From NCBI GenBank assembly GCA_900199555.1, contig FZQZ01000004.1, forward strand, positions 124,001 through 188,000: a stretch of DNA of 64,000 nucleotides, given 5' to 3'. This document shows, piece after piece, positions 35,374 to 43,452 of this stretch. This DNA comes from Prevotellaceae bacterium MN60. Its GTDB lineage: Bacteria; Bacteroidota; Bacteroidia; Bacteroidales; Bacteroidaceae. Under the pieces are notes generated by a model. That model ran no database searches, had not been told where the DNA came from, and worked only from the letters and a program-made list of their open reading frames with translations. The translations under genes were made by a program, and so were the position numbers. The stretch's first letter is position 1; each line of letters opens with the position of its first letter.

Positions 35374-36672
35374 ATGAAGAAGAACTTTGTTGAAGAACTT
35401 CGCTGGCGCGGAATGCTGGCACAGATGATGCCAGGCACCGAAGAGCTGCTCCAGAAGGAAATGGTTACTGCCTACCTGGGTACTGACCCCACGGCAGACT
35501 CTCTGCATATTGGTCACCTCTGTGGTATCATGATGCTGCGCCACTTGCAGCGTTGTGGTCACCGTCCTGTTATCCTGGTTGGTGGTGCTACAGGTATGAT
35601 TGGCGACCCTTCAGGTAAGAGCCAGGAGCGCAATCTGCTCAACGATGAGACCCTGCGTCACAATCAGGAGTGCATCAAAGCACAGGTGGCTAAGTTCCTT
35701 GACTTCGAGTCAAAGGAAGAGAATGCCGCTATTATGGTAAACAACTACGACTGGATGAAGAACTTCACCTTCCTCGACTTCGCTCGTGAGGTAGGTAAGC
35801 ACATCACTGTCAACTATATGATGGCAAAGGAGAGCGTACAGCAGCGTTTGAATGGTACTGCTCGCGACGGACTGTCATTTACCGAGTTTACCTATCAGCT
35901 TCTTCAGGGTTACGATTTCCTCTACCTCTACCAGCACTACGGCGTTAAGCTGCAGTTGGGCGGCAACGACCAGTGGGGCAATATGACTACTGGTACGGAA
36001 CTTATCCGTCGCACCTTGGGTAACGAGGTAGAGACTTTCGCACTCACCTGTCCGCTCATCACTAAGAGTGATGGTAAGAAGTTTGGTAAGACCGAGTCTG
36101 GCAATATCTGGCTCGATCCCAAGCGCACCACTCCTTATAAGTTCTATCAGTTCTGGCTCAATGTCAGCGACGACGATGCAGAGCGCTATATCAAGATCTT
36201 CACCTCTTTGGAGAAGGATGTTATCGATGCCCTCGTCGAAGAGCACAAGCAGGACCCTGGTCGCCGTGTACTGCAGAAGCGTTTGGCTGAGGAGGTTACT
36301 GTTATGGTTCACTCTCAGGAAGCCCTCGATGCAGCTATCGAAGCCAGCAATCTGCTTTTCGGTAAATCAACTAAGGAAGGATTGGAGAAGCTCGACGAGC
36401 AGACCTTCCTCGATGTCTTCGATGGCGTTCCTCAGTTTGAGATTAGCAAAGACCAGCTCGGTCAGCCAGCTATCGAACTGTTTACCACCGTTGCTCCCGT
36501 ATTCCCCTCAAAGGGTGAGATGCGTAAGATGGTGCAGGGAGGTGGTGTATCTCTGAACAAGGAGAAGCTTACCGACCAGAATCGCCCTGTTACAGCCGAA
36601 GACCTGATTGACGGTAAGTACCTGCTGGCACAGAAGGGAAAGAAGAACTATTATCTTCTGATAGTAAAATAA
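35374..36672 (+). CDS. tyrS: Tyrosyl-tRNA synthetase
   Basis: 432 residues; charges tRNA-Tyr. The class I signatures are H45-I-G-H48 (ADSLHIGHL) and the KMSKS-equivalent KKFGKTES near residue 235, with the tyrosine-binding [12 protein letters not shown] and GGNDQWGN stretches. A C-terminal S4-type RNA-binding region spans about 365-432 ([19 protein letters not shown]). The spacer from yidD is a CTAG array. Confidence 0.96.
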   Translation: MKKNFVEELRWRGMLAQMMPGTEELLQKEMVTAYLGTDPTADSLHIGHLCGIMMLRHLQRCGHRPVILVGGATGMIGDPSGKSQERNLLNDETLRHNQECIKAQVAKFLDFESKEENAAIMVNNYDWMKNFTFLDFAREVGKHITVNYMMAKESVQQRLNGTARDGLSFTEFTYQLLQGYDFLYLYQHYGVKLQLGGNDQWGNMTTGTELIRRTLGNEVETFALTCPLITKSDGKKFGKTESGNIWLDPKRTTPYKFYQFWLNVSDDDAERYIKIFTSLEKDVIDALVEEHKQDPGRRVLQKRLAEEVTVMVHSQEALDAAIEASNLLFGKSTKEGLEKLDEQTFLDVFDGVPQFEISKDQLGQPAIELFTTVAPVFPSKGEMRKMVQGGGVSLNKEKLTDQNRPVTAEDLIDGKYLLAQKGKKNYYLLIVK

Positions 36673-36687
36673 AAAGGTCTGAAATAA

Positions 36688-36719
36688 TTTGGTCGTGTGC
36701 CAAATATTTCTTACCTTTG
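36688..36719 (+). promoter_or_regulatory. tRNA-Gln promoter
   Basis: TTTGG (36688-36692), 19-bp spacer, TACCTTTG (36712-36719): full consensus. Confidence 0.85.
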
Positions 36720-36739
36720 CACCCGCATTTAGCAAACGG

Positions 36740-36810
36740 TGTCCAATGGTGTAATGGTAGCACAACAGGTTTTGGTTCTGTTTGTGGTGGTTCGAATCCG
36801 CCTTGGACAA
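36740..36810 (+). tRNA. tRNA-Gln (anticodon TTG)
   Basis: 71 nt. The acceptor stem TGTCCAA / TTGGACA pairs perfectly, the anticodon arm is ACAGG-TTTTGGT-TCTGT with TTG at 34-36, and the T arm is GGTGG-TTCGAAT-CCGCC. The discriminator is A; CCA is not encoded. Confidence 0.93.
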
Positions 36811-36817
36811 CGAAAAA

Positions 36818-36854
36818 GATTCCAAGTGTCTAACAGACATTTGGGATTTTTTTT
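36818..36854 (+). terminator. Intrinsic terminator after tRNA-Gln
   Basis: 14-bp stem with wobble pairs (GATTCCAAGTGTCT / AGACATTTGGGATT), 3-nt loop, T8. Confidence 0.85.
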
Positions 36855-36902
36855 ATGTAAAAATCCCAAATTCTTGGTATTGCAAGTTTCAGAAAAACCC
36901 CG

Positions 36903-36910
36903 TACCTTTG
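36903..36910 (+). promoter_or_regulatory. Orphan promoter -7 element
   Basis: TACCTTTG followed by CAAC between the tRNA-Gln terminator and the next gene; a TTGC about 19 bp upstream could serve as -33. It has its own downstream terminator. Confidence 0.5.
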
Positions 36911-36916
36911 CAACAT

Positions 36917-37003
36917 CATTCTTTAGCCACATGGATATTTAGAAATCATAAAAAGTATTTGTTTAGTTTAGTGCTAGGGCTTGCCGAGAGGCAGGCCCTT
37001 TTA
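36917..37003 (+). ncRNA. Candidate small RNA of about 85 nt
   Basis: It runs from the start predicted by the -7 element at 36903 to a terminator hairpin (AGGGCTTGCC-GAGA-GGCAGGCCCT then TTTT, 36976-37002). No reading frame longer than a few codons is present. No known RNA family is recognised. Confidence 0.4.
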
Positions 37004-37072
37004 CCTTCACTTTTTCATTCGTAACATATTGTTTCTTTTGCGCACTTTTTTAGCGTAATTTCACAACCATTA

Positions 37073-37104
37073 TTTGGAATGCTCAAAAACTCTTTGTAAC
37101 TTTG
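37073..37104 (+). promoter_or_regulatory. Promoter of the large secreted protein
   Basis: TTTGG (37073-37077), 19-bp spacer, TAACTTTG (37097-37104). It leaves an unusually long leader of about 190 nt before the ATG at 37302. Confidence 0.75.
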
Positions 37105-37301
37105 CAACGTCTTTTGGTTCAACCATTTGACATAAACCCCATAAAAGCTCCGTTCCCTAGACGCCAACCATATAAGCATTAAAGGAATCTAAGGGCTGTT
37201 AAAATACAATACGACTAGTGAAGTGTGTGCCATAGTGCGCAGACTTTTTATGTGTGTATTGTTGCTGGCAAGTCAAAAATAACTATTTAAATACAAACAT
37301 T

Positions 37302-40112
37302 ATGAAAAAACTCTTTCTTAGAACTATGCTCCTGCTATGCGCCCTAGTAGGAAGCATTCCGAGTGTGTGGGCAAATGAATGGAGCTATACTTTTAATGCT
37401 TCGTCAGGGATTTCTGCAGGAAGTAAAACCCTGAATTCTATATCTTGGACAATCGCTCATGATTCTGATTATGAGAATAACGAAGCTACGGGATTCCATG
37501 TAGGATCTAGTAGTAAAACTGTTAGTTATCTTCAACTATCAACTTCTGGAATTTCTGGTGTAATATCAAAAATTGTTGTAAGGGCAAAAGGAAATGGTAC
37601 AGGGGGCTCTATAAGCGCATCCGTAAATGGAACGGCTTATACGGCAAAAGATAACAATAATAGCATTACAAATGCTTTCCAAGATTTTGAATTCTCAGGT
37701 TCGTTATCAGGTGCAATTGTTATACGCCTTTCTTATTCATCAGCCGTGAAAAAGAATTTTTACGTGCAAAGTATCGCAGTGACCTATACTCCTGCTGCTG
37801 CTGGAACTACTTCTGCACCTGCTATAAGCGGAACAACTCCTTTCTTGGGTAGTACAACAGTAACTATTACTAACGATACAAATGCTGATGGAGCCTCTAT
37901 CTATTATACATTGGATGGTAGCGACCCAACGACAACAACATCATCTACATGTTTTGCTTATACAGCACCTTTCTCAATTGATGCAACCACCACTGTTAAA
38001 GCTATTGCAAAGAAGTCAACAGATACAAATGCAAGTTCTGTAGTAAGTAAGACCTTCACCAAGATTACTCCATTGACAGTTTCAGAGGCTCTAGCTGCTA
38101 TTGATGGTCTTAGCAATAATGGTACAATTAATGACCAATATGTAAGTGGTGTTGTTGTATCTATAACTAATGTTGAACCAGATAATGGAACTATAAAATA
38201 TTATATTTCTGATGATGGTTCTGCAAACAATCAACTGTATGTATATAAGGGAAAGGGATTGAATAATGCTGATTTTACAAATGTTTCAGAACTACAAATT
38301 GGCGATGAAGTGGTAATATTCGGCCAATTGAAGAAATTCAATACGACTCCAGAGATAAATGAAGGCAATTATCTGATTTCTCAAACTCACAAACCAGCAC
38401 CTTCATTCACTCTTGATATAACCGAAAAGAGTCTTGATGCATATACTCATGAAACGGTAGACGTAACACTGACTACTAATACCGATGGTGTTGTTTCTTA
38501 CGAAAGCAGCAATACGGATGTGGCTACTGTCGCACAGAAGAGTGCTGGCGTCTACACCATTACTGCTCAGTCTGCTGGTACTGCAACAATTACTATTAAG
38601 TCTGCAACATCCGCAAATTATGCTCCTGCCAGTGCAACAGTAGCTGTAACAGTAACAGATACTCGTTCTGAGGCAGAAATCTCATTTGATGAGACTGCTG
38701 TTGCGAAGACTTGGGGTGATGCTTTCGCTGGTCAGACTCTGACCAATCCTCATTCTCTGGATGTGGCTTATTCAAGTACCGATGAAACTGTGGCTACCGT
38801 TTCTTCTACTGGTGCGGTAGAAATACTGAAGGCTGGTTCTACTACCATTAAGGCTACTTTTGCTGGTAATGCTACTTATAAGGCAGCTATTGCTTCTTAC
38901 ACCTTGACTGTTGCTAAGGCAGAGCCTAATCTGTCATTCTCACAGACGAACTTCCAGGTTCCCCTCAATGACAACAGCTTTGTAGCTCCTACACTGAACA
39001 ACCCCAACAACTTGACAGTCGGTTATAGCTCAAACAATGAAAGTGTTGCTCTTGTTGATGAGAATACTGGTGAAATAGTACTGGAGACTAGTGCTGTTGG
39101 TTCTGCTACTATTACTGCTTACTTCGCAGGCAATGACAAGTTCAAGGGTGGTCATGCCGAATACACTATCGACGTTTATGATCCCAATGTAAAGGGTTCT
39201 AGAAATAATCCTTATTCCGTAGCAGATATTATCGCTTTGAATCCCACAAGCACAAGTGCCGCTGCTGCTACCGATGTATATGTAAAAGGCTATATCGCAG
39301 GTTGTGTTAATTCATCTACAGGCGCTCTTATAACAACTTCATCTTCTTTTGTGAACTCTAATCTTGCATTGGTTGACGATCCAGATAATACGGACGAGCA
39401 TATCTCTGTACAGCTGGTATCTGGATCTAACCGTACTAATTATAATGTGGTTAATCACCCAGAGCTAATTGGAACAATACAAATTCTTATAAAGGCAGAT
39501 GTATTTAAGTATTGTGGTGTTCCTGGTCTGAAGAACCTTGATGAGGTTAGCGTAGTTAGTGAGCGAGTTAAAGTTACATCTATTGGCTTGGCAACCTTCG
39601 CAAGCAACAACAAGCTCGACTTTACAAACGTAGAGAATCTGGAGGCTTACATTGCTAAGGAGAATGGCGACAAGGTTGAGCTGACAAAGGTTAATAAGGT
39701 GGCAGCAGGTACTGGCGTATTGCTGCGTGCAAAGAACGATGCAACAACCTTCGAAGTTCCTGTAACTACTGATGATGCTGACGATGCAACTGGTAACTTG
39801 TTCGTTCGTGGTACTGGTGCTGCTGTTGCTACAACCGATGGTTCTTATACTAACTACATCTTGAGCACTAAGAGCGGTGTCGTTGGTTTCTACCATGCTA
39901 ATAATAACATTGTAGCTGTCAATCGTGCTTATCTGCATACCTCAGTTAGCGCTGCACGTATCGACCTGAGCTTCGATGAGCTTACTGGCATCAACGAGAT
40001 GAAGAATCAGAAGGAAGCTGTAGAGGGCATCTTCGACCTGCAGGGCCGCAAGGTAGCTCAGCCTGCTAAGGGCCTCTACATCGTGAATGGTAAAAAGGTA
40101 GTTATCAAATAA
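37302..40112 (+). CDS. Large secreted multidomain Ig-like/OB-like protein with C-terminal sorting-like tail
   Basis: 936 residues from ATG 37302 (signal peptide MKKLFLRTMLLLCALVGSIPSVWA). In order: a beta-sandwich, a chitobiase C-terminal-like domain (GASIYYTLDGSDPTTTTSSTC), a DUF6359/OB-like region (VSEALAAIDGL...YVSGVVVSI...GDEVVIFGQL), three Ig/Big-like repeats (SSNTDVATVAQ, SSTDETVATVSS, SSNNESVALVDE), a second DUF6359-like domain (NNPYSVADIIALNP...VYVKGYIAG) and a tail GIFDLQGRKVAQPAKGLYIV. No catalytic residues are evident. A role in adhesion or extracellular binding is inference. A small acidic protein follows 3 bp later. Confidence 0.8.
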   Translation: MKKLFLRTMLLLCALVGSIPSVWANEWSYTFNASSGISAGSKTLNSISWTIAHDSDYENNEATGFHVGSSSKTVSYLQLSTSGISGVISKIVVRAKGNGTGGSISASVNGTAYTAKDNNNSITNAFQDFEFSGSLSGAIVIRLSYSSAVKKNFYVQSIAVTYTPAAAGTTSAPAISGTTPFLGSTTVTITNDTNADGASIYYTLDGSDPTTTTSSTCFAYTAPFSIDATTTVKAIAKKSTDTNASSVVSKTFTKITPLTVSEALAAIDGLSNNGTINDQYVSGVVVSITNVEPDNGTIKYYISDDGSANNQLYVYKGKGLNNADFTNVSELQIGDEVVIFGQLKKFNTTPEINEGNYLISQTHKPAPSFTLDITEKSLDAYTHETVDVTLTTNTDGVVSYESSNTDVATVAQKSAGVYTITAQSAGTATITIKSATSANYAPASATVAVTVTDTRSEAEISFDETAVAKTWGDAFAGQTLTNPHSLDVAYSSTDETVATVSSTGAVEILKAGSTTIKATFAGNATYKAAIASYTLTVAKAEPNLSFSQTNFQVPLNDNSFVAPTLNNPNNLTVGYSSNNESVALVDENTGEIVLETSAVGSATITAYFAGNDKFKGGHAEYTIDVYDPNVKGSRNNPYSVADIIALNPTSTSAAAATDVYVKGYIAGCVNSSTGALITTSSSFVNSNLALVDDPDNTDEHISVQLVSGSNRTNYNVVNHPELIGTIQILIKADVFKYCGVPGLKNLDEVSVVSERVKVTSIGLATFASNNKLDFTNVENLEAYIAKENGDKVELTKVNKVAAGTGVLLRAKNDATTFEVPVTTDDADDATGNLFVRGTGAAVATTDGSYTNYILSTKSGVVGFYHANNNIVAVNRAYLHTSVSAARIDLSFDELTGINEMKNQKEAVEGIFDLQGRKVAQPAKGLYIVNGKKVVIK

Positions 40113-40115
40113 AGT

Positions 40116-40313
40116 ATGGAGAACACTGATATGAAAAAGACATATATCAATCCCGCAATGGACGTGGTAGAACTCAATATGGCTCAGCAGCTGTTAGCTG
40201 GTTCTGCTGCTCGTTTCGATGACTTAGGTGGTGGTGAGGTAAATCTCGTAGATGATGATCCTGACGATGGCGCTGCTTTAGGTCGTGAACTCTTTGACGA
40301 AGACTTTATCTAA
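40116..40313 (+). CDS. Small acidic protein downstream of the secreted protein
   Basis: 65 residues, or 60 from the second ATG at 40131, which gives the typical start MKKTYINPAMDVVELNMAQQ. The second half is strongly acidic (FDDLGGGEVNLVDDDPDDG) after an LLAGS junction. Short proteins of this layout are familiar in Prevotella-type genomes, where they follow large secreted proteins; their function is not known to me. The LLAGS point resembles a leader-core boundary, but no maturation enzyme adjoins it. It is co-transcribed with the upstream gene and ended by a terminator. Confidence 0.75.
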   Translation: MENTDMKKTYINPAMDVVELNMAQQLLAGSAARFDDLGGGEVNLVDDDPDDGAALGRELFDEDFI

Positions 40314-40334
40314 ACAATAAAGCATAATTAAATG

Positions 40335-40370
40335 ACTCCCTCTGAATGATTATTCGGAGGGAGTTTTTTT
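40335..40370 (+). terminator. Intrinsic terminator after the small acidic protein
   Basis: 13-bp stem (ACTCCCTCTGAAT / ATTCGGAGGGAGT, one G-T) followed by T7. Confidence 0.9.
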
Positions 40371-40390
40371 ATGGTTCTATTTTGCCAATA

Positions 40391-40456
40391 GTTTGACGGC
40401 ATTTTGCGAACAGTTTGACGACATTATTCGAGGGGTTTGACGGCATTATTCTCTGG
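40391..40456 (+). repeat. Three tandem 22-nt repeats (GTTTGACGGCA family)
   Basis: Units 40391-40412, 40413-40434 and 40435-40456, all exactly 22 nt. They are the same family as 8056-8143, and the homology extends into the preceding TTTTGCCAATA. Confidence 0.85.
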
Positions 40457-40472
40457 GCCATATTACGAGGGT

Positions 40473-40539
40473 GGAGAATTATGCGTAAATACTCCGAGAA
40501 TTTACGCATAATTCGGCTCGAATTTACGCATAATTCTCC
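40473..40539. repeat. 18-bp perfect inverted repeat with an extra copy
   Basis: GGAGAATTATGCGTAAAT (40473-40490) is the exact reverse complement of 40522-40539. A third, 16-nt copy in the second orientation lies at 40499-40514. Confidence 0.85.
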
Positions 40540-40562
40540 TTGCATGTAGGGCACTTGTCTTA

Positions 40563-40598
40563 GTCCCTCCCCTTAGGGGGAGGCTAGGAGTGGGCTGA
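40563..40598. repeat. GC-rich REP-like element, single diverged copy
   Basis: GTCCCTCCCCTTAGGGGGAG then GCTAGGAGTGGGCT, similar to the 40-bp units at 6116 and 6185. Confidence 0.7.
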
Positions 40599-40654
40599 GA
40601 GTTTATTCGCAAAATCATCTAACTAAATATAATTATAGAATTTCTATTATAGAA

Positions 40655-40686
40655 TTTGTATAATTGAAATATTATATTTATCTTTG
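40655..40686 (+). promoter_or_regulatory. Promoter of the AAA ATPase gene
   Basis: TTTG (40655-40658), 20-bp spacer, TATCTTTG (40679-40686), 23 bp before the ATG. Confidence 0.65.
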
Positions 40687-40709
40687 CAGTTGAAAATACA
40701 AATAATAAT

Positions 40710-41849
40710 ATGATGGAAAATCCGTTCTATATCACTGGTATTATTCCAGAGCCTTATTTCTGTGATAGAGAGAAAGAAACGTTGTGGATGATTCGTACTC
40801 TTGAAAATAAGGCACATATTCTGTTGACCTCGCCCCGAAGAATGGGTAAGACACAGTTGGTGCGCCATGTGTTCGAGCAGTCGTCCATCAAAGACAATTT
40901 CTACACATTCTATACGGATATTTACCCAACTACTAGTCTGCATGAGTTGGTCTTATTCCTAAGTAAAGAGATCTACTCCGTATTGGTGCCTAAAGGAAAG
41001 ACTGTTCTTGACAAATTCTTAGCGGGTCTTCACTCATTGGCTGGAAGTTTTGGCTACGACCCCATTTCAAATACTCCAACCTTTAATATAAAACTGGGTG
41101 ATATCCACTCCCCAGAGTTGACTCTAGAAGAAATCTTTAAATATCTAGAACATGCTGACAAACCTTGTATCTTTGCTATTGACGAATTTCAGCAGATAGC
41201 TAATTATCCGGAGAAGAACGTGGAGGCAATGCTTCGTACACATATTCAACAAATGAACAATTGCCTGTTTGTTTATGCTGGCAGCAATCGTCATGTCCTT
41301 GAAAATATGTTTAACTCGGCGGCTAAGCCGTTCTATAATAGTGCAGAGCAGATATATTTGGATAGCATTCCCAAGGATATCTATATGAACTTCGCCGAAG
41401 CACAGTTTGCGAAAGCAGGACGAAGTATTACTCCCGATGCATTATCATATGTCTATGATCTTTTCGAGGGACACACCTACTATGTCCATAATGTACTTCA
41501 TAACGCATTTGCATATGTTAATCCGGAGAAGACCATAGATGAAACAGATATTAAAAAGACACTGAATGACATTCTAGAAGATAAAGGTCGTTCGTTTGCC
41601 TCGGTAATGAACCAACTAAACTACCAACAGAAAGAGACTTTGGTTGCTGTCGCCAAAGAACGGAGGATCAGTGGCGTCACCTCTATTGCTTTTGTCAAGA
41701 AGCATATGTTAAAGTCTCCTAGTTCCGTCCAGTATGCTATCAGCACTCTGCTAGATAAGCAACTCTTGACTTATCAGAACGATGGTCGCTCAAAGGTTTA
41801 TAGTGTTTCCGACCGTTTCTTAGAAATGTGGATTTCTAAGTCGTACTAG
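40710..41849 (+). CDS. AAA ATPase (archaeal ATPase-like, P-loop) with C-terminal winged helix
   Basis: 379 residues. The Walker A region is the family's modified loop TSPRRMGKTQLVRHVF; Walker B is CIFAIDEFQQI; a sensor-like YAGSNRHVLENMF follows. The C-terminal 90 residues look like a winged helix (SGVTSIAFVKKHMLKSPSSVQYAISTLLDKQLLTYQ). Such ATPases are widespread single genes in Bacteroidota, of uncertain role and sometimes linked to defence or mobile DNA. Here no partner gene is seen. Repeats fill its upstream region, and it converges with HU. Confidence 0.88.
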   Translation: MMENPFYITGIIPEPYFCDREKETLWMIRTLENKAHILLTSPRRMGKTQLVRHVFEQSSIKDNFYTFYTDIYPTTSLHELVLFLSKEIYSVLVPKGKTVLDKFLAGLHSLAGSFGYDPISNTPTFNIKLGDIHSPELTLEEIFKYLEHADKPCIFAIDEFQQIANYPEKNVEAMLRTHIQQMNNCLFVYAGSNRHVLENMFNSAAKPFYNSAEQIYLDSIPKDIYMNFAEAQFAKAGRSITPDALSYVYDLFEGHTYYVHNVLHNAFAYVNPEKTIDETDIKKTLNDILEDKGRSFASVMNQLNYQQKETLVAVAKERRISGVTSIAFVKKHMLKSPSSVQYAISTLLDKQLLTYQNDGRSKVYSVSDRFLEMWISKSY

Positions 41850-41971
41850 TATTACGCATATTTCGAGTAGAACTCTAACCCACAAAAATAGTCGGCTTAT
41901 TTCAAATTCGGATTTGAACAGCTCAAAAAATAGATGTTGGGTTAGAAGGTTAGATGTTTTTTGAAAAAAGA

Positions 41972-42015
41972 CAAAAAAGAAGGGGATCTCCTTGAAGGAA
42001 ATCCCCTGTACTTTT
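41972..42015. terminator. Bidirectional terminator between the ATPase and HU genes
   Basis: AGGGGATCTCC / GGAAATCCCCT stem (41981-41991 / 41997-42007) with A-rich left and T-rich right flanks. Confidence 0.8.
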
Positions 42016-42027
42016 TGTTTACAAAAT

Positions 42028-42303
42028 TTATTTGTTAACAGCGTCAGCAAGCTCAGCGCCAGCCTTGAACTTAGCAACCTTCTTAGCAGCAATCTTAATC
42101 TTCTGCTTTGTTGCGGGGTTGATGCCCTCGCGAGCGGGCTTCTTAGTAACTGCGAAAGTACCGAAACCTACGAGCTGTACCTTGTCACCCTTAACGAGTG
42201 CCTTCTTAATAGCTGCTACTGTGGCGTCGAGAGCCTTCTTTGCGTCAACTTTTGTCAGACCAGCACCTGCTGCAATCTGATCGATCAATTCTGTTTTGTT
42301 CAT
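42028..42303 (-). CDS. HU family DNA-binding protein
   Basis: 91 residues, standard HU length. MNKTELIDQIAAGAGLTKVDAKKALDA forms the helical dimer part; VQLVGFGTFAVTKKPAREGINPATKQ carries the DNA-bending arm with the conserved GFGTF and the R-x-G-x-NP-x-T signature. It binds and bends DNA as a nucleoid protein. It has its own consensus-like promoter and terminator. Confidence 0.96.
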   Translation of the reverse strand: MNKTELIDQIAAGAGLTKVDAKKALDATVAAIKKALVKGDKVQLVGFGTFAVTKKPAREGINPATKQKIKIAAKKVAKFKAGAELADAVNK

Positions 42304-42355
42304 AATTTTGTTGTTTTTAAAGTGAACGATAAATAGTTTAAGTCGATTTCTGACG

Positions 42356-42386
42356 CAAATATAGGATAATATTGCGAATAAACAAA
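42356..42386 (-). promoter_or_regulatory. HU gene promoter
   Basis: On the minus strand: TTTG (42383-42386), 19-bp spacer, TATATTTG (42356-42363). Confidence 0.75.
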
Positions 42387-42468
42387 CAAAATTTCGAAAA
42401 AAATGAGTTTTTTATTGAAAAAAAGTGTGTATTGCCCTATTTTCGTGCCAAAAACAAGATATTTTTAG

Positions 42469-42476
42469 TAATTTTG
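42469..42476 (+). promoter_or_regulatory. -7 element for the rhomboid gene
   Basis: TAATTTTG followed by CCGC, 56 bp before the ATG. Confidence 0.55.
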
Positions 42477-42531
42477 CCGCATAAACGCAAGCAAACTGCT
42501 TAGAGCGTATAAAACAGAAAAAACAGATAAG

Positions 42532-43452
42532 ATGTACAATATGCCTGCTATGACCAAGAATCTGCTGGTCATCAATATTCTAGCTTTTATAGCCACATGG
42601 GTGTTACAACGCAGTGGTATAGACCTGACGGCAATGTGTGGTCTCCACTTCTTCTTGGCATCCGACTTCCACTTCTATCAGTTCTTTAGCTACATGTTCT
42701 TGCATGGTGGTTTCACCCACCTATTATTTAATATGTTTGCGCTGTGGATGTTTGGTAGCGTGATAGAGCGTGTGTGGGGTCCAAAGAAATTCCTTTTTTA
42801 TTACATTGTATGTGGCGTTGGCGCCGGTATGGTGCAGGAGTTGGTACAGTATGCTGAATACTATGTGCAGGGACTGTCGGCTTACGAAATGGTGAACTTG
42901 GGCGACCAGAGAATCACCATGGACGCTTACTTGAATCTACGTACTACAATTGGAGCCTCGGGTGCGGTGTATGGCATCTTGTTGGCTTTTGGTATGATAT
43001 TCCCCAACGAGCGACTGTTTATCATTCCCATCCCATTCCCCATCAAGGCGAAATGGCTTATCGTGGGTTATATTGTTATCGAGTTGTTCTCAGCGATGAG
43101 TGCTCCTGGCGATGGTGTGGCTCACATGGCTCACTTGGGTGGTATGCTGTTTGGCTTCTTGCTGATACGCTATTGGCAGAAGCATCCTGACTCCAGTCAG
43201 CGTTATGGTCGCAGCTATGGCAAGGAATTCTTCGACAACCTGATTCGTAAGCACGAAGACTATCAGCGCAGTCGTCGTATGCATGCCGAGAAAACAGGTA
43301 CGCGTCGCGAGACTGACGAGGAGTATAACATGAAGCAGCGTCAGAACCAGGAGGAGATTGATGCCATACTCGACAAGATACGTAAAAGTGGCTACGATAG
43401 CCTGACGAGAGAGGAAAAGCAGAAACTGTTTGAACAGAGAAGGCAGTCGTGA
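42532..43452 (+). CDS. Rhomboid family intramembrane serine protease
   Basis: 306 residues with six hydrophobic helices. The catalytic Ser is in GASGAVYGILLAFG (about residue 143) and the His in GVAHMAHLGGMLFG (about 199); the family HGGFTHLLFNMFALWMFG loop is also present. It cleaves membrane proteins within the bilayer. A charged cytosolic tail of about 80 residues follows (EEYNMKQRQNQEEIDAILDKI), which is common in Bacteroidota rhomboids. It overlaps the next gene by 4 bp. Confidence 0.94.
   Translation: MYNMPAMTKNLLVINILAFIATWVLQRSGIDLTAMCGLHFFLASDFHFYQFFSYMFLHGGFTHLLFNMFALWMFGSVIERVWGPKKFLFYYIVCGVGAGMVQELVQYAEYYVQGLSAYEMVNLGDQRITMDAYLNLRTTIGASGAVYGILLAFGMIFPNERLFIIPIPFPIKAKWLIVGYIVIELFSAMSAPGDGVAHMAHLGGMLFGFLLIRYWQKHPDSSQRYGRSYGKEFFDNLIRKHEDYQRSRRMHAEKTGTRRETDEEYNMKQRQNQEEIDAILDKIRKSGYDSLTREEKQKLFEQRRQS

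Larger units (their letters stand above)
40371..40654. other. Gene-free, repeat-rich intergenic region
   Basis: No coding region. It holds three 22-nt GTTTGACGGCA units, an 18-bp inverted repeat with a third copy, one REP-like GC-rich element and two ATTATAGAATTT words before the next promoter. Its order of repeats parallels the region at 7984-8692. Confidence 0.7.

Noticed and set aside
41850..41971. Inverted CTCTAACCCA / TGGGTTAGAA words after the ATPase gene
   Set aside because: Only about 9-10 bp of pairing and no further copies seen; probably chance or part of the terminator region.
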